64,000 nt of DNA, from assembly GCA_965199335.1 (NCBI GenBank), contig CBDAQZ010000001.1, positions 310,001-374,000 on the forward strand, in the 5' to 3' direction. How positions within the stretch are numbered: the first letter of the stretch is position 1; every line of letters starts with the position of its first letter. The notes beneath the pieces were generated by a model. The model saw only the letters and a program-made list of their open reading frames with translations. It did not search any database and was not told the DNA's origin. A program made the position numbers and the translations under genes. This DNA is from CBDAQV01 sp965199335 (GTDB taxonomy: Bacteria > Pseudomonadota > Alphaproteobacteria > CALMVH01). This document shows positions 9,081 to 16,311 of this stretch, one piece after another.

Positions 9081-9102
9081 ATCCTCCGCCTGCGCGGAGG
9101 AT
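9081..9102. repeat. REP-like palindrome ending in ATGACAA
   Basis: ATCCTCCGC (9081-9089) and GCGGAGGAT (9094-9102) form a perfect 9-bp stem with loop CTGC, preceded by GTTGG and followed by GACAA. The TGGAT-stem-ATGACA arrangement is the general form of extragenic palindromes scattered through many proteobacterial genomes. It sits 20 bases from the nrdB stop. Confidence 0.55.
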
Positions 9103-9121
9103 GACAACAAGTTAGACAATC

Positions 9122-10081
9122 CTACTCGAACGCCTCGTCCCACGTCCCCAACGTTGAGGCGCGTGAGTATTCGGTGGCGCGGTTCTCGAAGAAGTTGGCG
9201 TGCTCGATGCCGTTCAGCATCGCGTCCATCCACGGCAACGGGTTCGCCTCGGTGCGGTAGATCGGCTGCAGGCCCAGCTGCAGCAGGCGGCGGTCGCCGA
9301 TGTAGCGGATGTACAGCTTCACGTCCTCGGCGGTCAGGCCCTGGATCGGGCCCAGTTCGAACGCCAGGTCGATGAACGCATCCTCGTGCGTGATGATTGT
9401 TTCGCACGCCACGTAGATGTCGCGCTTCAGGTCTTCGGTCCACACTTCCGGGTTCTCGTCGACGAAAGTACGGAACAGGCGGATCATCGACAGGGTGTGC
9501 AGCGTCTCGTCCCGTACCGACCACGATACGATCTGGCCCATGCCCTTCATCTTGTTGAAGCGTGGGAAGTTCATCAGCACGGCGAAGCTGGCGAACAGCT
9601 GCAGGCCTTCGGTGAAGGCGCCGAACACCGCCATGGTCATCGCGATGTCGCGCTTCGACTCCACGTTGAAGCCCTGCATGTAGTCGAACTTGTCCTTCAT
9701 CTCCTTGTAGTGGAGGAAGGCGGAATATTCGGTCTCGGGCATGCCGATGGTGTCGAGCAGGTGGCTGTAGGCCGCGATGTGCACCGTCTCGATATTGGAG
9801 AACGCCGACAGCATCATCTGCACTTCGGTCGGCTGGAACACCTGGCTGTAGTGCTTCATGTAGCAGTTGTTCACCTCGACGTCAGCCTGGGTGAAGAAGC
9901 GGAAGATCTGTGTCAGCAGGTTCTGCTCGGCCGGGGTCAGCTTCTGGCGCCAGTCCTTGACGTCGTCCGCCAGCGGCACTTCCTCGGGCAGCCAGTGGAC
10001 GCGCTGCTGCGTTGCCCATGCCTCGTAGGCCCAGGGATAATGGAACGGCTTGTAGACGTGCTGGGCTTCGAGCAGGGACAT
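9122..10081 (-). CDS. nrdB: ribonucleoside-diphosphate reductase, beta subunit
   Basis: This 319-residue class Ia small subunit holds the di-iron/tyrosyl radical site. By alignment of motifs the ligands are Asp67, Glu98, His101, Glu158, Glu192 and His195, and the radical tyrosine is Tyr105 (ETVHIAAY). The C-terminal tail, which docks on NrdA, ends in TWDEAFE. No N-terminal ATP-cone is present. It is the last gene of a nrdA-unknown-nrdB operon, 30 bases after the unknown gene, and ends next to REP-like hairpins. Confidence 0.95.
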   Translation of the reverse strand: MSLLEAQHVYKPFHYPWAYEAWATQQRVHWLPEEVPLADDVKDWRQKLTPAEQNLLTQIFRFFTQADVEVNNCYMKHYSQVFQPTEVQMMLSAFSNIETVHIAAYSHLLDTIGMPETEYSAFLHYKEMKDKFDYMQGFNVESKRDIAMTMAVFGAFTEGLQLFASFAVLMNFPRFNKMKGMGQIVSWSVRDETLHTLSMIRLFRTFVDENPEVWTEDLKRDIYVACETIITHEDAFIDLAFELGPIQGLTAEDVKLYIRYIGDRRLLQLGLQPIYRTEANPLPWMDAMLNGIEHANFFENRATEYSRASTLGTWDEAFE

Positions 10082-10111
10082 GGGTAATCGGCCTTAGGTT
10101 CGGTATATGAC

Positions 10112-10513
10112 TTAGTGAGCGGTATCGCGTGCGCCGGCGCGTGTCTTCAGGCGGCCTTCGATCAGGCGTTCGGCCTTGCCGACGATGGCGAACAGGTCGG
10201 GGAAATCCTCTACCATGTCGCCCTCGCCATGCGCCAGCAGGAACTGGCGCGCCTCGTCCGAGTCCAGTTCGATCGCGGCGTAGGCGCGCATTTCGGTGGC
10301 GACGGCTGGGCGGGCGACATGGGCAAAGCGCATGTCGGGCGTCAGCACCAGATATTCCGCCAGGGTCGCGCCCGCGGTCTCGTACCTGTAGAGGCAGACG
10401 CACGCCGTAAGGGCGTAGCTTTTCGTGCCCAGACGGAAACGCGTGCCGGGGATCAACGGTCCTAGCTTCGGCAGGGTCAGACCCTGATTGCGGGGGGCAG
10501 TGCTCACTGACAT
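10112..10513 (-). CDS. unknown 133-residue protein between nrdA and nrdB
   Basis: I do not recognise this family. The protein is soluble and has no signal peptide or membrane segment. Residues about 20-90 look like a compact alpha/beta domain (LIPGTRFRLGTKSYALTACV, LAEYLVLTPDMRF). A helical acidic stretch follows (DSDEARQFLLAHGEGDMVEDF) and a basic C-terminus. ATG 10513 is preferred over an ATG nine bases upstream because GAGGAA stands eight bases before it. The start overlaps the nrdA stop by 10 bases, so translation is probably coupled. Its position implies a role tied to ribonucleotide reductase, but that is inference. Confidence 0.75.
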   Translation of the reverse strand: MSVSTAPRNQGLTLPKLGPLIPGTRFRLGTKSYALTACVCLYRYETAGATLAEYLVLTPDMRFAHVARPAVATEMRAYAAIELDSDEARQFLLAHGEGDMVEDFPDLFAIVGKAERLIEGRLKTRAGARDTAH

Positions 10514-12378
10514 GCGAGACATTCCTCGTAGTTGGTGGACTCAGGACTTGCCGATTGGGCCGCAAGCGGCAGGCGCGGTTCCAGATCGATCGACGGGATC
10601 GTCGGCGTGGTGCTGACCGGCGCCATGACGCCCAGCGAGGATTCTGCACGCTGGATCGACTTCGAGCGGCAGTAGTAGAGCGACTTGACGCCCTTCTTCC
10701 AGGCCTGGAAATGGATCTGGTGCAGGTCGCGCTTGTGGATGTCGGCCGGGATGAACAGGTTCAGCGACTGCGACTGGCAGATATAGGGCGTACGGTCGGC
10801 CGCCAGGTCGATCAGCCAGCGCTGGTCCAGTTCGAACGCGGTCTTGAAGACCGCCTTCTCGTCATCGGTGAGGAAGTCGAGCTGCTGCACCGAACCCTCG
10901 TTCTGCACGATCTCGTTCCAGGTTTCCTCGTCGTTGCGTCCCTTGGTCGCCAGCAGGTTCTCCAGCTGCGGGTTGCGTACCAGGAAGGAGCCCGACAGGG
11001 TCTTGTGCGTGTAGGCATTGGTCGGGATCGGCTCGATGCCGGCGGAGGTGCCGCCGCAGATGATCGAGATCGACGCGGTAGGCGCGATGGCGATCTTGTT
11101 CGAGAACCGCTCCATGATGCCGTACTCGGCGGCATCCGGGCAGGCGCCACGTTCCTTGGCCAGCGTGACCGAGGCTTCGTCGGCACCCTTCTTCAGATGT
11201 TGGAACATGCGGCGGTTCCAGACCTTGGCCATGACGCTTTCCAGCGGCACGCCCATCGATTGCAGGAACGAGTGGAAGCCCATGACGCCGAGGCCGACCG
11301 ATCGTTCGCGCATAGCCGAATACTTGGCGCGCGCCATAGAATCCGGCGCCTTGGCGATGAAGTCGGTGACGACGTTGTCGAGGAAGCGCATGCAATCCTC
11401 GATAAAGGTCGGATGGCTTTCCCATTCCTGGAAATTCTCCAGGTTGACCGAGGACAGGCAGCACACGGCGGTGCGTTCCTTGCCGTCGTTGTCCATGCCG
11501 GTCGGCAGCGTGATCTCGCTGCACAAATTCGACATCTTGACCTTGAGGCCCGCCAGCTTGTGATGCTCAGGGATCGCGCGGTTCACGTGATCTATGAAGA
11601 GCAGGTACGGCTCGCCGGTTTCGACCCGGGCGGTCAGGATGCGGATCCACAGGCCGCGGGCGGAAACACGGCGCACGACCGCCTTGTCCTTCGGGCTGAG
11701 GAAAGCCCACTCCTCGTCGGCTTCAACGGCGCGCATGAATTCGTCGGTGATCACGACGCCATGATGCAGGTTCAGCGCGCGGCGGTTCGGATCGCCGCCG
11801 GTCGGGCGGCGGATCTCGATGAATTCCTCGATCTCGGGATGTTCGATCGGCAAATACACCGCCGAGGAACCGCGGCGCAACGAGCCCTGGCTGATCGCCA
11901 GCGTAAGGGAGTCCTGTACGCGGATGAAGGGGATGATGCCGCTGGTCTTGCCGTTGCGGCCGACTTTTTCGCCGATCGAGCGCAGGTTACCCCAGAAGGT
12001 ACCGATGCCGCCGCCGCGTGAGGCCAGCCACACATTCTCGTTCCATACGTCGACGATGCCGTTCAGGCTGTCGTTGCATTCGTTTAGAAAGCAGGAAATG
12101 GGAAGGCCGCGTTCGGTGCCGCCATTCGACAGGATCGGGGTCGCAGGCATGAACCACAGTTTGCTTATATAGTCGTACAGGCGCTGGGCGTGACCGGGAT
12201 TGATCTGTGGATCGTCCGCATAATAGGTCGCCACCCGGGCGAACACATCCTGGAAGGATTCACCCGGAAGGAGGTAGCGGTCGGAGAGCGTCTCCTGTCC
12301 GAAGTTGGTCAGCAGCGCGTCTCGTGAACGGTCGATCTGTACGCGCATTCCGCGCTCGTTCTGCACCAAGTCAAACAT
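10504..12378 (-). CDS. nrdA: ribonucleoside-diphosphate reductase, alpha subunit
   Basis: This 624-residue catalytic subunit reduces ribonucleotides to deoxyribonucleotides. Expected catalytic residues are present: redox pair Cys96 (LPISCFLNE) and Cys307 (AVCCLSS), thiyl-radical Cys285 in NLCSEI, the YYCRSKS tyrosine pair, and the C-terminal CLAC shuttle. The N-terminal ATP-cone of the E. coli enzyme is absent; the protein begins directly with the MFDLVQNERG segment. I place the start at 12378, where GGAGGG stands nine bases upstream. An upstream in-frame start would add only a meaningless decapeptide. First gene of the operon. Confidence 0.95.
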   Translation of the reverse strand: MFDLVQNERGMRVQIDRSRDALLTNFGQETLSDRYLLPGESFQDVFARVATYYADDPQINPGHAQRLYDYISKLWFMPATPILSNGGTERGLPISCFLNECNDSLNGIVDVWNENVWLASRGGGIGTFWGNLRSIGEKVGRNGKTSGIIPFIRVQDSLTLAISQGSLRRGSSAVYLPIEHPEIEEFIEIRRPTGGDPNRRALNLHHGVVITDEFMRAVEADEEWAFLSPKDKAVVRRVSARGLWIRILTARVETGEPYLLFIDHVNRAIPEHHKLAGLKVKMSNLCSEITLPTGMDNDGKERTAVCCLSSVNLENFQEWESHPTFIEDCMRFLDNVVTDFIAKAPDSMARAKYSAMRERSVGLGVMGFHSFLQSMGVPLESVMAKVWNRRMFQHLKKGADEASVTLAKERGACPDAAEYGIMERFSNKIAIAPTASISIICGGTSAGIEPIPTNAYTHKTLSGSFLVRNPQLENLLATKGRNDEETWNEIVQNEGSVQQLDFLTDDEKAVFKTAFELDQRWLIDLAADRTPYICQSQSLNLFIPADIHKRDLHQIHFQAWKKGVKSLYYCRSKSIQRAESSLGVMAPVSTTPTIPSIDLEPRLPLAAQSASPESTNYEECLACQ

Positions 12379-12400
12379 ACCCGTACCCTCCAGCAAATTC

Positions 12401-12434
12401 ATCCACAACCCTGCCGGTTCCAGGCATTGTGGAT
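12401..12434 (-). promoter_or_regulatory. stem-loop / inverted DnaA-like boxes in the nrdA leader
   Basis: ATCCACAA (12401-12408) and TTGTGGAT (12427-12434) are perfect inverted copies. Inside them TGCC pairs with GGCA, giving a 12-bp stem with a three-base bulge and a seven-base loop just upstream of the nrdA ribosome site. Each arm extended by one or two bases (12399-12407; 12428-12436 on the minus strand) also matches the DnaA box TTATCCACA in 8 of 9 positions. DnaA control of nrdAB is known in E. coli. Which reading is right is open. Confidence 0.45.
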
Positions 12435-12485
12435 AGTGGGGATAAAAACCCCAAGAGCCACTACTTCTTGTCCCGAGCGAGCCGG

Positions 12486-12519
12486 ACCATACCAGATATC
12501 GTTTATTTGTCCAATAAAC
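12486..12519 (-). promoter_or_regulatory. nrdA promoter with palindrome over the -35
   Basis: On the minus strand TTGGAC (12514-12509) and TATGGT (12491-12486) are separated by 17 bases. The -35 lies within a perfect inverted repeat, GTTTATT (12501-12507) and AATAAAC (12513-12519), which could be an operator. Transcription would start about 100 bases before the nrdA ATG, leaving room for the leader hairpin. Confidence 0.45.
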
Positions 12520-12526
12520 TTCTTTG

Positions 12527-12556
12527 TTGACGTGCCTTCGCCTTTTGTTTTATGAG
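12527..12556 (+). promoter_or_regulatory. candidate mscL promoter
   Basis: TTGACG (12527-12532) and TATGAG (12551-12556) are separated by 18 bases and point towards mscL. Just downstream are two near-identical copies of GCACT(T)ATGTTC (12556-12567 and 12568-12578) and a third GCACT at 12588. They may be regulatory direct repeats. Confidence 0.35.
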
Positions 12557-12659
12557 CACTTATGTTCGCACTATGTTCCATAATAAAGCACTAAGTTTCC
12601 TTTAAGAAAAGATAGGTGCTAGGGTTGCTTTGTTAAGGCCTAAAAACAGGAGAGACGGA

Positions 12660-13088
12660 ATGTCCATAGTGAGTGAGTTCAAGAAATTCGCCGTTCGCGG
12701 CAATGTAATGGACCTGGCGGTCGGTGTGATCATCGGTGCGGCGTTTACCAATATCGTCACTTCGCTGGTTAACGACATCATCATGCCGCCTCTCGGATTC
12801 GTATTGGGACGGATCGACTTCTCGGATTTCTTCCTGGCGCTGTCGACGCAGCATTTCGATACGATCGCCCAGGCCAAGGCCGCTGGCGTGCCCCTGATCA
12901 CCTATGGCGTGTTCATCAACAACGTCGTGAAGTTCATGATTACCGCCTTTGCGGTCTTCATGCTGGTGCGCCAGATCAACAAGCTGTCGAAAAAGACGGA
13001 AGAAGCCGCCCCGCCACCGGCCCAGGAAGTGTTGCTGACCGAGATTCGCGACCTGCTTAAATCACCCGCGACAAACCCGAAGGCCTAG
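12660..13088 (+). CDS. mscL: large-conductance mechanosensitive channel
   Basis: This 142-residue channel protein relieves hypo-osmotic stress. It has the N-terminal amphipathic helix (SEFKKFAVRGNVMDLAVGV), transmembrane helix 1 (about 15-40), a periplasmic loop, transmembrane helix 2 (about 75-97, VVKFMITAFAVFMLV) and a charged C-terminal helix (LLTEIRDLLK). Start at ATG 12660, with AGGAGAG seven bases upstream. It is divergent from nrdA. Its stop lies in the palindrome CTAG (13085-13088), which also provides the stop of the convergent gene. Confidence 0.95.
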   Translation: MSIVSEFKKFAVRGNVMDLAVGVIIGAAFTNIVTSLVNDIIMPPLGFVLGRIDFSDFFLALSTQHFDTIAQAKAAGVPLITYGVFINNVVKFMITAFAVFMLVRQINKLSKKTEEAAPPPAQEVLLTEIRDLLKSPATNPKA

Positions 13089-13480
13089 TGGCCCGACGGT
13101 ATCGCGCAGAGACTTTGGGGAATCTGGCCTGAATCGGCACGGTTGAAGCAGCCAAGGGGCGCCTGGCAATCGGCATCGCTGTTGCAGGCCAGACCCTCCG
13201 AGGTCATGTGGACACCGTTGCCGGGGTGTGCCGCAGGATCCCAGCTCCGCACGATTCCCGGAACGTCCGATTTAATTTCGATAGGGACATAGAACTCGTA
13301 ATTCGGGCCGAACTCACGCGATCCGGATGTCGCGGAGGGCAAGGGATTGACCACGATGTTGGGTGGGGCTGCCGGTAGGGGCGAGGCAACCACGAGGGAT
13401 TGTGGCTGGTCGGCCGCTCTTCCGGTCGAAACGGTAGCCAGCGCGATCAGACAGGCGATCATGAAAAATGCATAGCGCAT
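13085..13480 (-). CDS. exported protein of unknown function, Cys-containing
   Basis: I recognise no family. The 131-residue product begins with a clear signal peptide (YAFFMIACLIALATVSTGRAAD). The mature part is short and proline-rich. It ends with four cysteines in a small domain (LACNSDADCQAPLGCFNRADSGQIPQSLC spans about residues 100-127), a spacing that suggests two disulphides in the periplasm. An earlier in-frame start would overlap the preceding gene and precede the signal peptide, so 13480 is preferred. It lies 49 bases downstream of the Ig-like exported protein on the same strand and may share its transcript. Confidence 0.7.
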   Translation of the reverse strand: MRYAFFMIACLIALATVSTGRAADQPQSLVVASPLPAAPPNIVVNPLPSATSGSREFGPNYEFYVPIEIKSDVPGIVRSWDPAAHPGNGVHMTSEGLACNSDADCQAPLGCFNRADSGQIPQSLCAIPSGH

Positions 13481-13529
13481 TCCCGTACCATGCCTGTGGG
13501 TTGGTAAACTTGAGGTTACGTTTCGAAGG

Positions 13530-14543
13530 TTATGGGGCGGAACTACGGTATAATGCGGGCTTGTAGTGAATGTCGTTTCGTTCGCGGGTAACGAACTGAA
13601 TGGCCACGTTGATCTGTCCGTTGGCAGGCAGTGCCAATCCGTCGGCCAGGGGCAATCCGACATATTGTGAGTTTACGGGCTGCATGGTGACGGTGCGGTC
13701 CGAATTCACCAGCGTCACGCTTTGCGGCAATCCGCCGAGGACCAGATCCAGCGGGCCAATCAGTGGGGTGGACGTATGATTGGTGATAAGGATCGTCTGG
13801 TTGAATACGGCATTCTGGTCGATCGTAATGGCACCTGGCACCATGCTGACCTGGCCGGTTACATCGACCGGTTGATTGGGATGGGAGGGGTCCTGTACGA
13901 TAAAGGTGGCGTGTGCACTGGCGGAACCGTTGCGTACCGTGACGGAAGCGGCCCCGAACCCCGTTGCCCTGACAAGGCCATCGGCATCGACCGAAACGAC
14001 ACCATTATTGCTGGATGCATATCTGGTGCCGGTAATGCCCTGGGTATAATCCACCTGCAAATTGCCCGGATACTGACCCTGAACGTTCAGATGTGTCGTG
14101 TCTTCAAGCGCATTGAATATGTAGTAGCCCGGCGCAATCGTAATCGCCGACAAGGCGCTGGTAGGGCGTATGACGATCTGCATCGGCACGCCGGTTATAT
14201 AGACATTGTCGGTATCCATGATTTCGGGAATCAGGGTGACCGGCCCTGCAACATCGCCGCCGGCAATGTAGCTGGCAAAAAAAGCGCCCCCGTTATAGTC
14301 GCTGCCGGGTATGACGGCGACGCCGGGGATGTTGATGTCATAGGTTGCCGGCTTGAGGGAATGATCGATCGAAACCGTTATCGGAATCGTCGTTCCTGAA
14401 TCGAATATCTTGCCGGGAGAGGGGGAAACGATCGTGATCCTTGGATCGCCCGCGGTTTGTTGTTGTTCCTGGGCCAGGCAAATCGAAACCGCCTGAAAAA
14501 ACAGGAACGCCGCCAATGCCATAACCGTATTTATCGAACGCAT
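13530..14543 (-). CDS. exported Ig-like domain protein
   Basis: This 337-residue secreted protein has a signal peptide (VMALAAFLFFQAVSICLAQ). The body is almost wholly beta-strand-like. A first domain follows the pattern ITIVSPSPGKIFDSGTTIPITVSID (about residues 35-60). A bacterial Ig-like (BIG2-type) unit comes next, around SSNNGVVSVDADGLVRATGFGAASVTVRNG (about 175-205). The third part is cadherin/CARDB-like. Such proteins usually sit on the cell surface or in the periplasm as adhesion or scaffold modules. Start at 14543, with AGGAG eight bases upstream. No anchor motif was seen. Confidence 0.75.
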   Translation of the reverse strand: MRSINTVMALAAFLFFQAVSICLAQEQQQTAGDPRITIVSPSPGKIFDSGTTIPITVSIDHSLKPATYDINIPGVAVIPGSDYNGGAFFASYIAGGDVAGPVTLIPEIMDTDNVYITGVPMQIVIRPTSALSAITIAPGYYIFNALEDTTHLNVQGQYPGNLQVDYTQGITGTRYASSNNGVVSVDADGLVRATGFGAASVTVRNGSASAHATFIVQDPSHPNQPVDVTGQVSMVPGAITIDQNAVFNQTILITNHTSTPLIGPLDLVLGGLPQSVTLVNSDRTVTMQPVNSQYVGLPLADGLALPANGQINVAIQFVTRERNDIHYKPALYRSSAP

Positions 14544-14690
14544 GATGACCGCTCCTGTCTGATCCAAGATGATTAGTAGAGGCGGCAGGCGTGGCAGCGC
14601 AATGTCTTATCCATCTCCCCCGGCCCGCGCAGGATGGTCGCTGCCTATGCGTGACATAGAAGATGGTTTCGAGATTCAAAGGATTATCCC

Positions 14691-14990
14691 ATGAAAAACG
14701 CCCTCGTCGCTGCTTCGTTCGCTCTTGCCCTCATCCCCGCCCTGGCTTCGGCACAGACATCCGTGGCTCCTGTAGGGCCGGCTACCGTAACGCCGGGCGC
14801 CCCTGTCGCAGGTCAGCATGGTGATCGCCATCCTGAAATCAAGAAAGCCATTCGTCATCTCGAAGAAGCCAAGCAGGCCTTGCAGAGTGCGGCGCACGAT
14901 TATTCCGGTCATCGCGATGACGCGATTCGGCTGATCGACCAAGCGGAAGCGCAGCTTCGTACCGGTATAACGGCCGCGAACGGCCGCTAG
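14691..14990 (+). CDS. small exported helical protein
   Basis: This 99-residue protein has a signal peptide cleaved after ALASA. A Pro/Val/Ala-rich linker follows, then an amphipathic helical region (HPEIKKAIRHLEEAKQALQSAAHDYSGHRDDAIRLIDQAEAQL, residues about 47-90). The pattern of heptad-spaced Ala/Leu and His resembles small periplasmic four-helix proteins, but no specific family is assigned. AAAGGA stands seven bases before the ATG. It is convergent with the lolA gene, four bases away, and divergent from the Ig-like gene. Confidence 0.72.
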   Translation: MKNALVAASFALALIPALASAQTSVAPVGPATVTPGAPVAGQHGDRHPEIKKAIRHLEEAKQALQSAAHDYSGHRDDAIRLIDQAEAQLRTGITAANGR

Positions 14991-14994
14991 TATG

Positions 14995-15621
14995 CTATTG
15001 GTCGTCCGGATCTTTCCAGACGAACAGGCCAGGGTCGAGCGCAAGCCCGAATTCGGCGTGATCCAGGGAAACCTGGGTCACGCGGCCTTGGGCATCCAGT
15101 ACCCGCCATTGTTTGATCTGCAATGGTTTCTCGCTAAGCGTCAAAGTCAGCGAGCCTTGTCCGGGATCGTCCGTCTGGGTCAGCGTCAAGGTCACGAAAC
15201 CATTCTCGTCCCTGTAGTCCGTGATCGTCACGTCGCCGCCGGACAGGTTGATCTGCGGGCGTAGCAGGAAATCGGCGAAGGTACGGCTGATGGGCGCGTG
15301 ATTGGCGTCCTTCATCTTGGCGTCGTAGTACCAGATGAACTTGCCGTCGGCGACGATAACGTCCCGTTGCGGCGCAACGTAATCGAAGCGCAGGTGCCCG
15401 GGCCGGTCGAGATAGAAGGTACCGGTCGAAGATGTGCCGTTCGCCCCGATCTGGGTAAAAGCGGCTTTGGCCGTGACCAGCCCATTCAGGTAGTCCTCGA
15501 TCCGCGTAACCTCGATCCGGTCTTCCGCCGTCATGTCGGCGGGCTTGGCGTGGTCGGCGAGGGCCGGCAGGGTACTGGCACAGAGAAGAAGAGCGATTGT
15601 CGCAATGCAGGAACGAATCAT
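14995..15621 (-). CDS. lolA: outer-membrane lipoprotein carrier protein LolA family
   Basis: This 208-residue periplasmic chaperone carries lipoproteins from LolCDE to the outer membrane. It has a signal peptide (ATIALLLCASTLPALAD), the hallmark segment GTFYLDRPGHLRFDYVAP with GKFIWYYDA (about residues 65-100), and the lipid-pocket strands SGGDVTITDYR and GSLTLTLSEKPLQIKQWRV. Length and order match LolA. It is a single gene, upstream of the divergent HTH regulator. Confidence 0.88.
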   Translation of the reverse strand: MIRSCIATIALLLCASTLPALADHAKPADMTAEDRIEVTRIEDYLNGLVTAKAAFTQIGANGTSSTGTFYLDRPGHLRFDYVAPQRDVIVADGKFIWYYDAKMKDANHAPISRTFADFLLRPQINLSGGDVTITDYRDENGFVTLTLTQTDDPGQGSLTLTLSEKPLQIKQWRVLDAQGRVTQVSLDHAEFGLALDPGLFVWKDPDDQ

Positions 15622-15742
15622 CGGAACCTCGATTGTCGCTGCAGGCGTGACAGCGGCATGTCCGGACCAAATACGCCCCTAGCGCATGATGTGACAGGAT
15701 TATCGTTAGACATATCTCTTTTTAAGGTCCTTTCTGCAGCGA

Positions 15743-15787
15743 CGACATTCCCCGGAAGAGGAATTATTTTCCCGCGACATTCCCCGC
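15743..15787. promoter_or_regulatory. direct repeats CGACATTCCCCG upstream of the HTH gene
   Basis: Two copies of CGACATTCCCCG begin at 15743 and 15775, exactly 32 bases (about three helical turns) apart and on one DNA face. A partial GGAATTATTTTCC lies between them. The core ATTCCCC recurs downstream of the HTH gene, so these are candidate binding sites for that regulator. Confidence 0.5.
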
Positions 15788-15809
15788 CGGTCGTGGAGTT
15801 ATACAGTCT

Positions 15810-16226
15810 ATGGAACATTGGTCCGAACGGCTGAAACGTGCTGCTAAAGCAAAGGGTTGGGGGCCGGCCGAGCTTGCACGCGCCCTGCCCGAGAAAAGCT
15901 CCGTCAGTCTCGAAAGCCTGAAGAAGTATTTTCAGGGGCGGGTAAACGCGCCGGGTGGAAACAGCGTCCCGGACATTGCCGCCGCTCTCAACGTCGATGC
16001 GGGCTGGCTGAAATATGGCATAGCGGACAATAGGCACGGTAATGGACCGATATTCCGCGAAGGTCTGGCCGAGGCTGGAAACCTTGCGGATGGGCAGCCC
16101 CAGGATCCACAGTTCGAACTCTACAACCAGATCATGGAATGGGCAGGCGGCGAATACAAATTTTCGACCGGCAAGCAGTTCGAACTGTCGCGGCTTTTGC
16201 TGCAATTCGACTTCAAGCGAAAATAA
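15810..16226 (+). CDS. small helix-turn-helix transcriptional regulator
   Basis: This 138-residue protein has an N-terminal XRE/cI-like DNA-binding domain. Residues 5-70 contain RLKRAAKAKGWGPAELARAL followed by SLESLKKYFQGRV and VPDIAAALNVDAGWLKYG, the usual helix 2-5 pattern including the LNVDAGWL signature of phage-type repressors. The C-terminal 65 residues (EWAGGEYKFSTGKQFELSRLLLQF) match nothing I know and lack the Ser/Lys pair of LexA-like peptidases. ATTCCCC/GGGGAAT sites flank the gene on both sides, which suggests autoregulation. Confidence 0.78.
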   Translation: MEHWSERLKRAAKAKGWGPAELARALPEKSSVSLESLKKYFQGRVNAPGGNSVPDIAAALNVDAGWLKYGIADNRHGNGPIFREGLAEAGNLADGQPQDPQFELYNQIMEWAGGEYKFSTGKQFELSRLLLQFDFKRK

Positions 16227-16260
16227 CGCTCGAGGAATCGGGGAAAAAATAGATTGAAAC

Positions 16261-16287
16261 GGGGAATAAAGGGGAATAATATTCCCC
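16261..16287. promoter_or_regulatory. GGGGAATA tandem and palindrome downstream of the HTH gene
   Basis: GGGGAATA occurs at 16261-16268 and 16271-16278. The second copy forms a perfect palindrome with TATTCCCC (16280-16287), two 8-bp arms around a single A. A further ATTCCCC lies at 16328-16334. This is the best operator-like sequence in the window, placed just before a small reading frame. Confidence 0.55.
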
Positions 16288-16311
16288 GGTACTCAACCGT
16301 AAGGATCTGGT

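Noticed and set aside
10555..12021. Plus-strand frame (488 residues) opposite nrdA
   Set aside because: It is antisense to a complete nrdA, with low-complexity Arg/Asp composition typical of shadow frames.
12379..12659. NrdR boxes in the nrd promoter region
   Set aside because: I looked for pairs of ACACTATATATAGTGT-like 16-mers at about 31-base spacing and found only weak half-matches.
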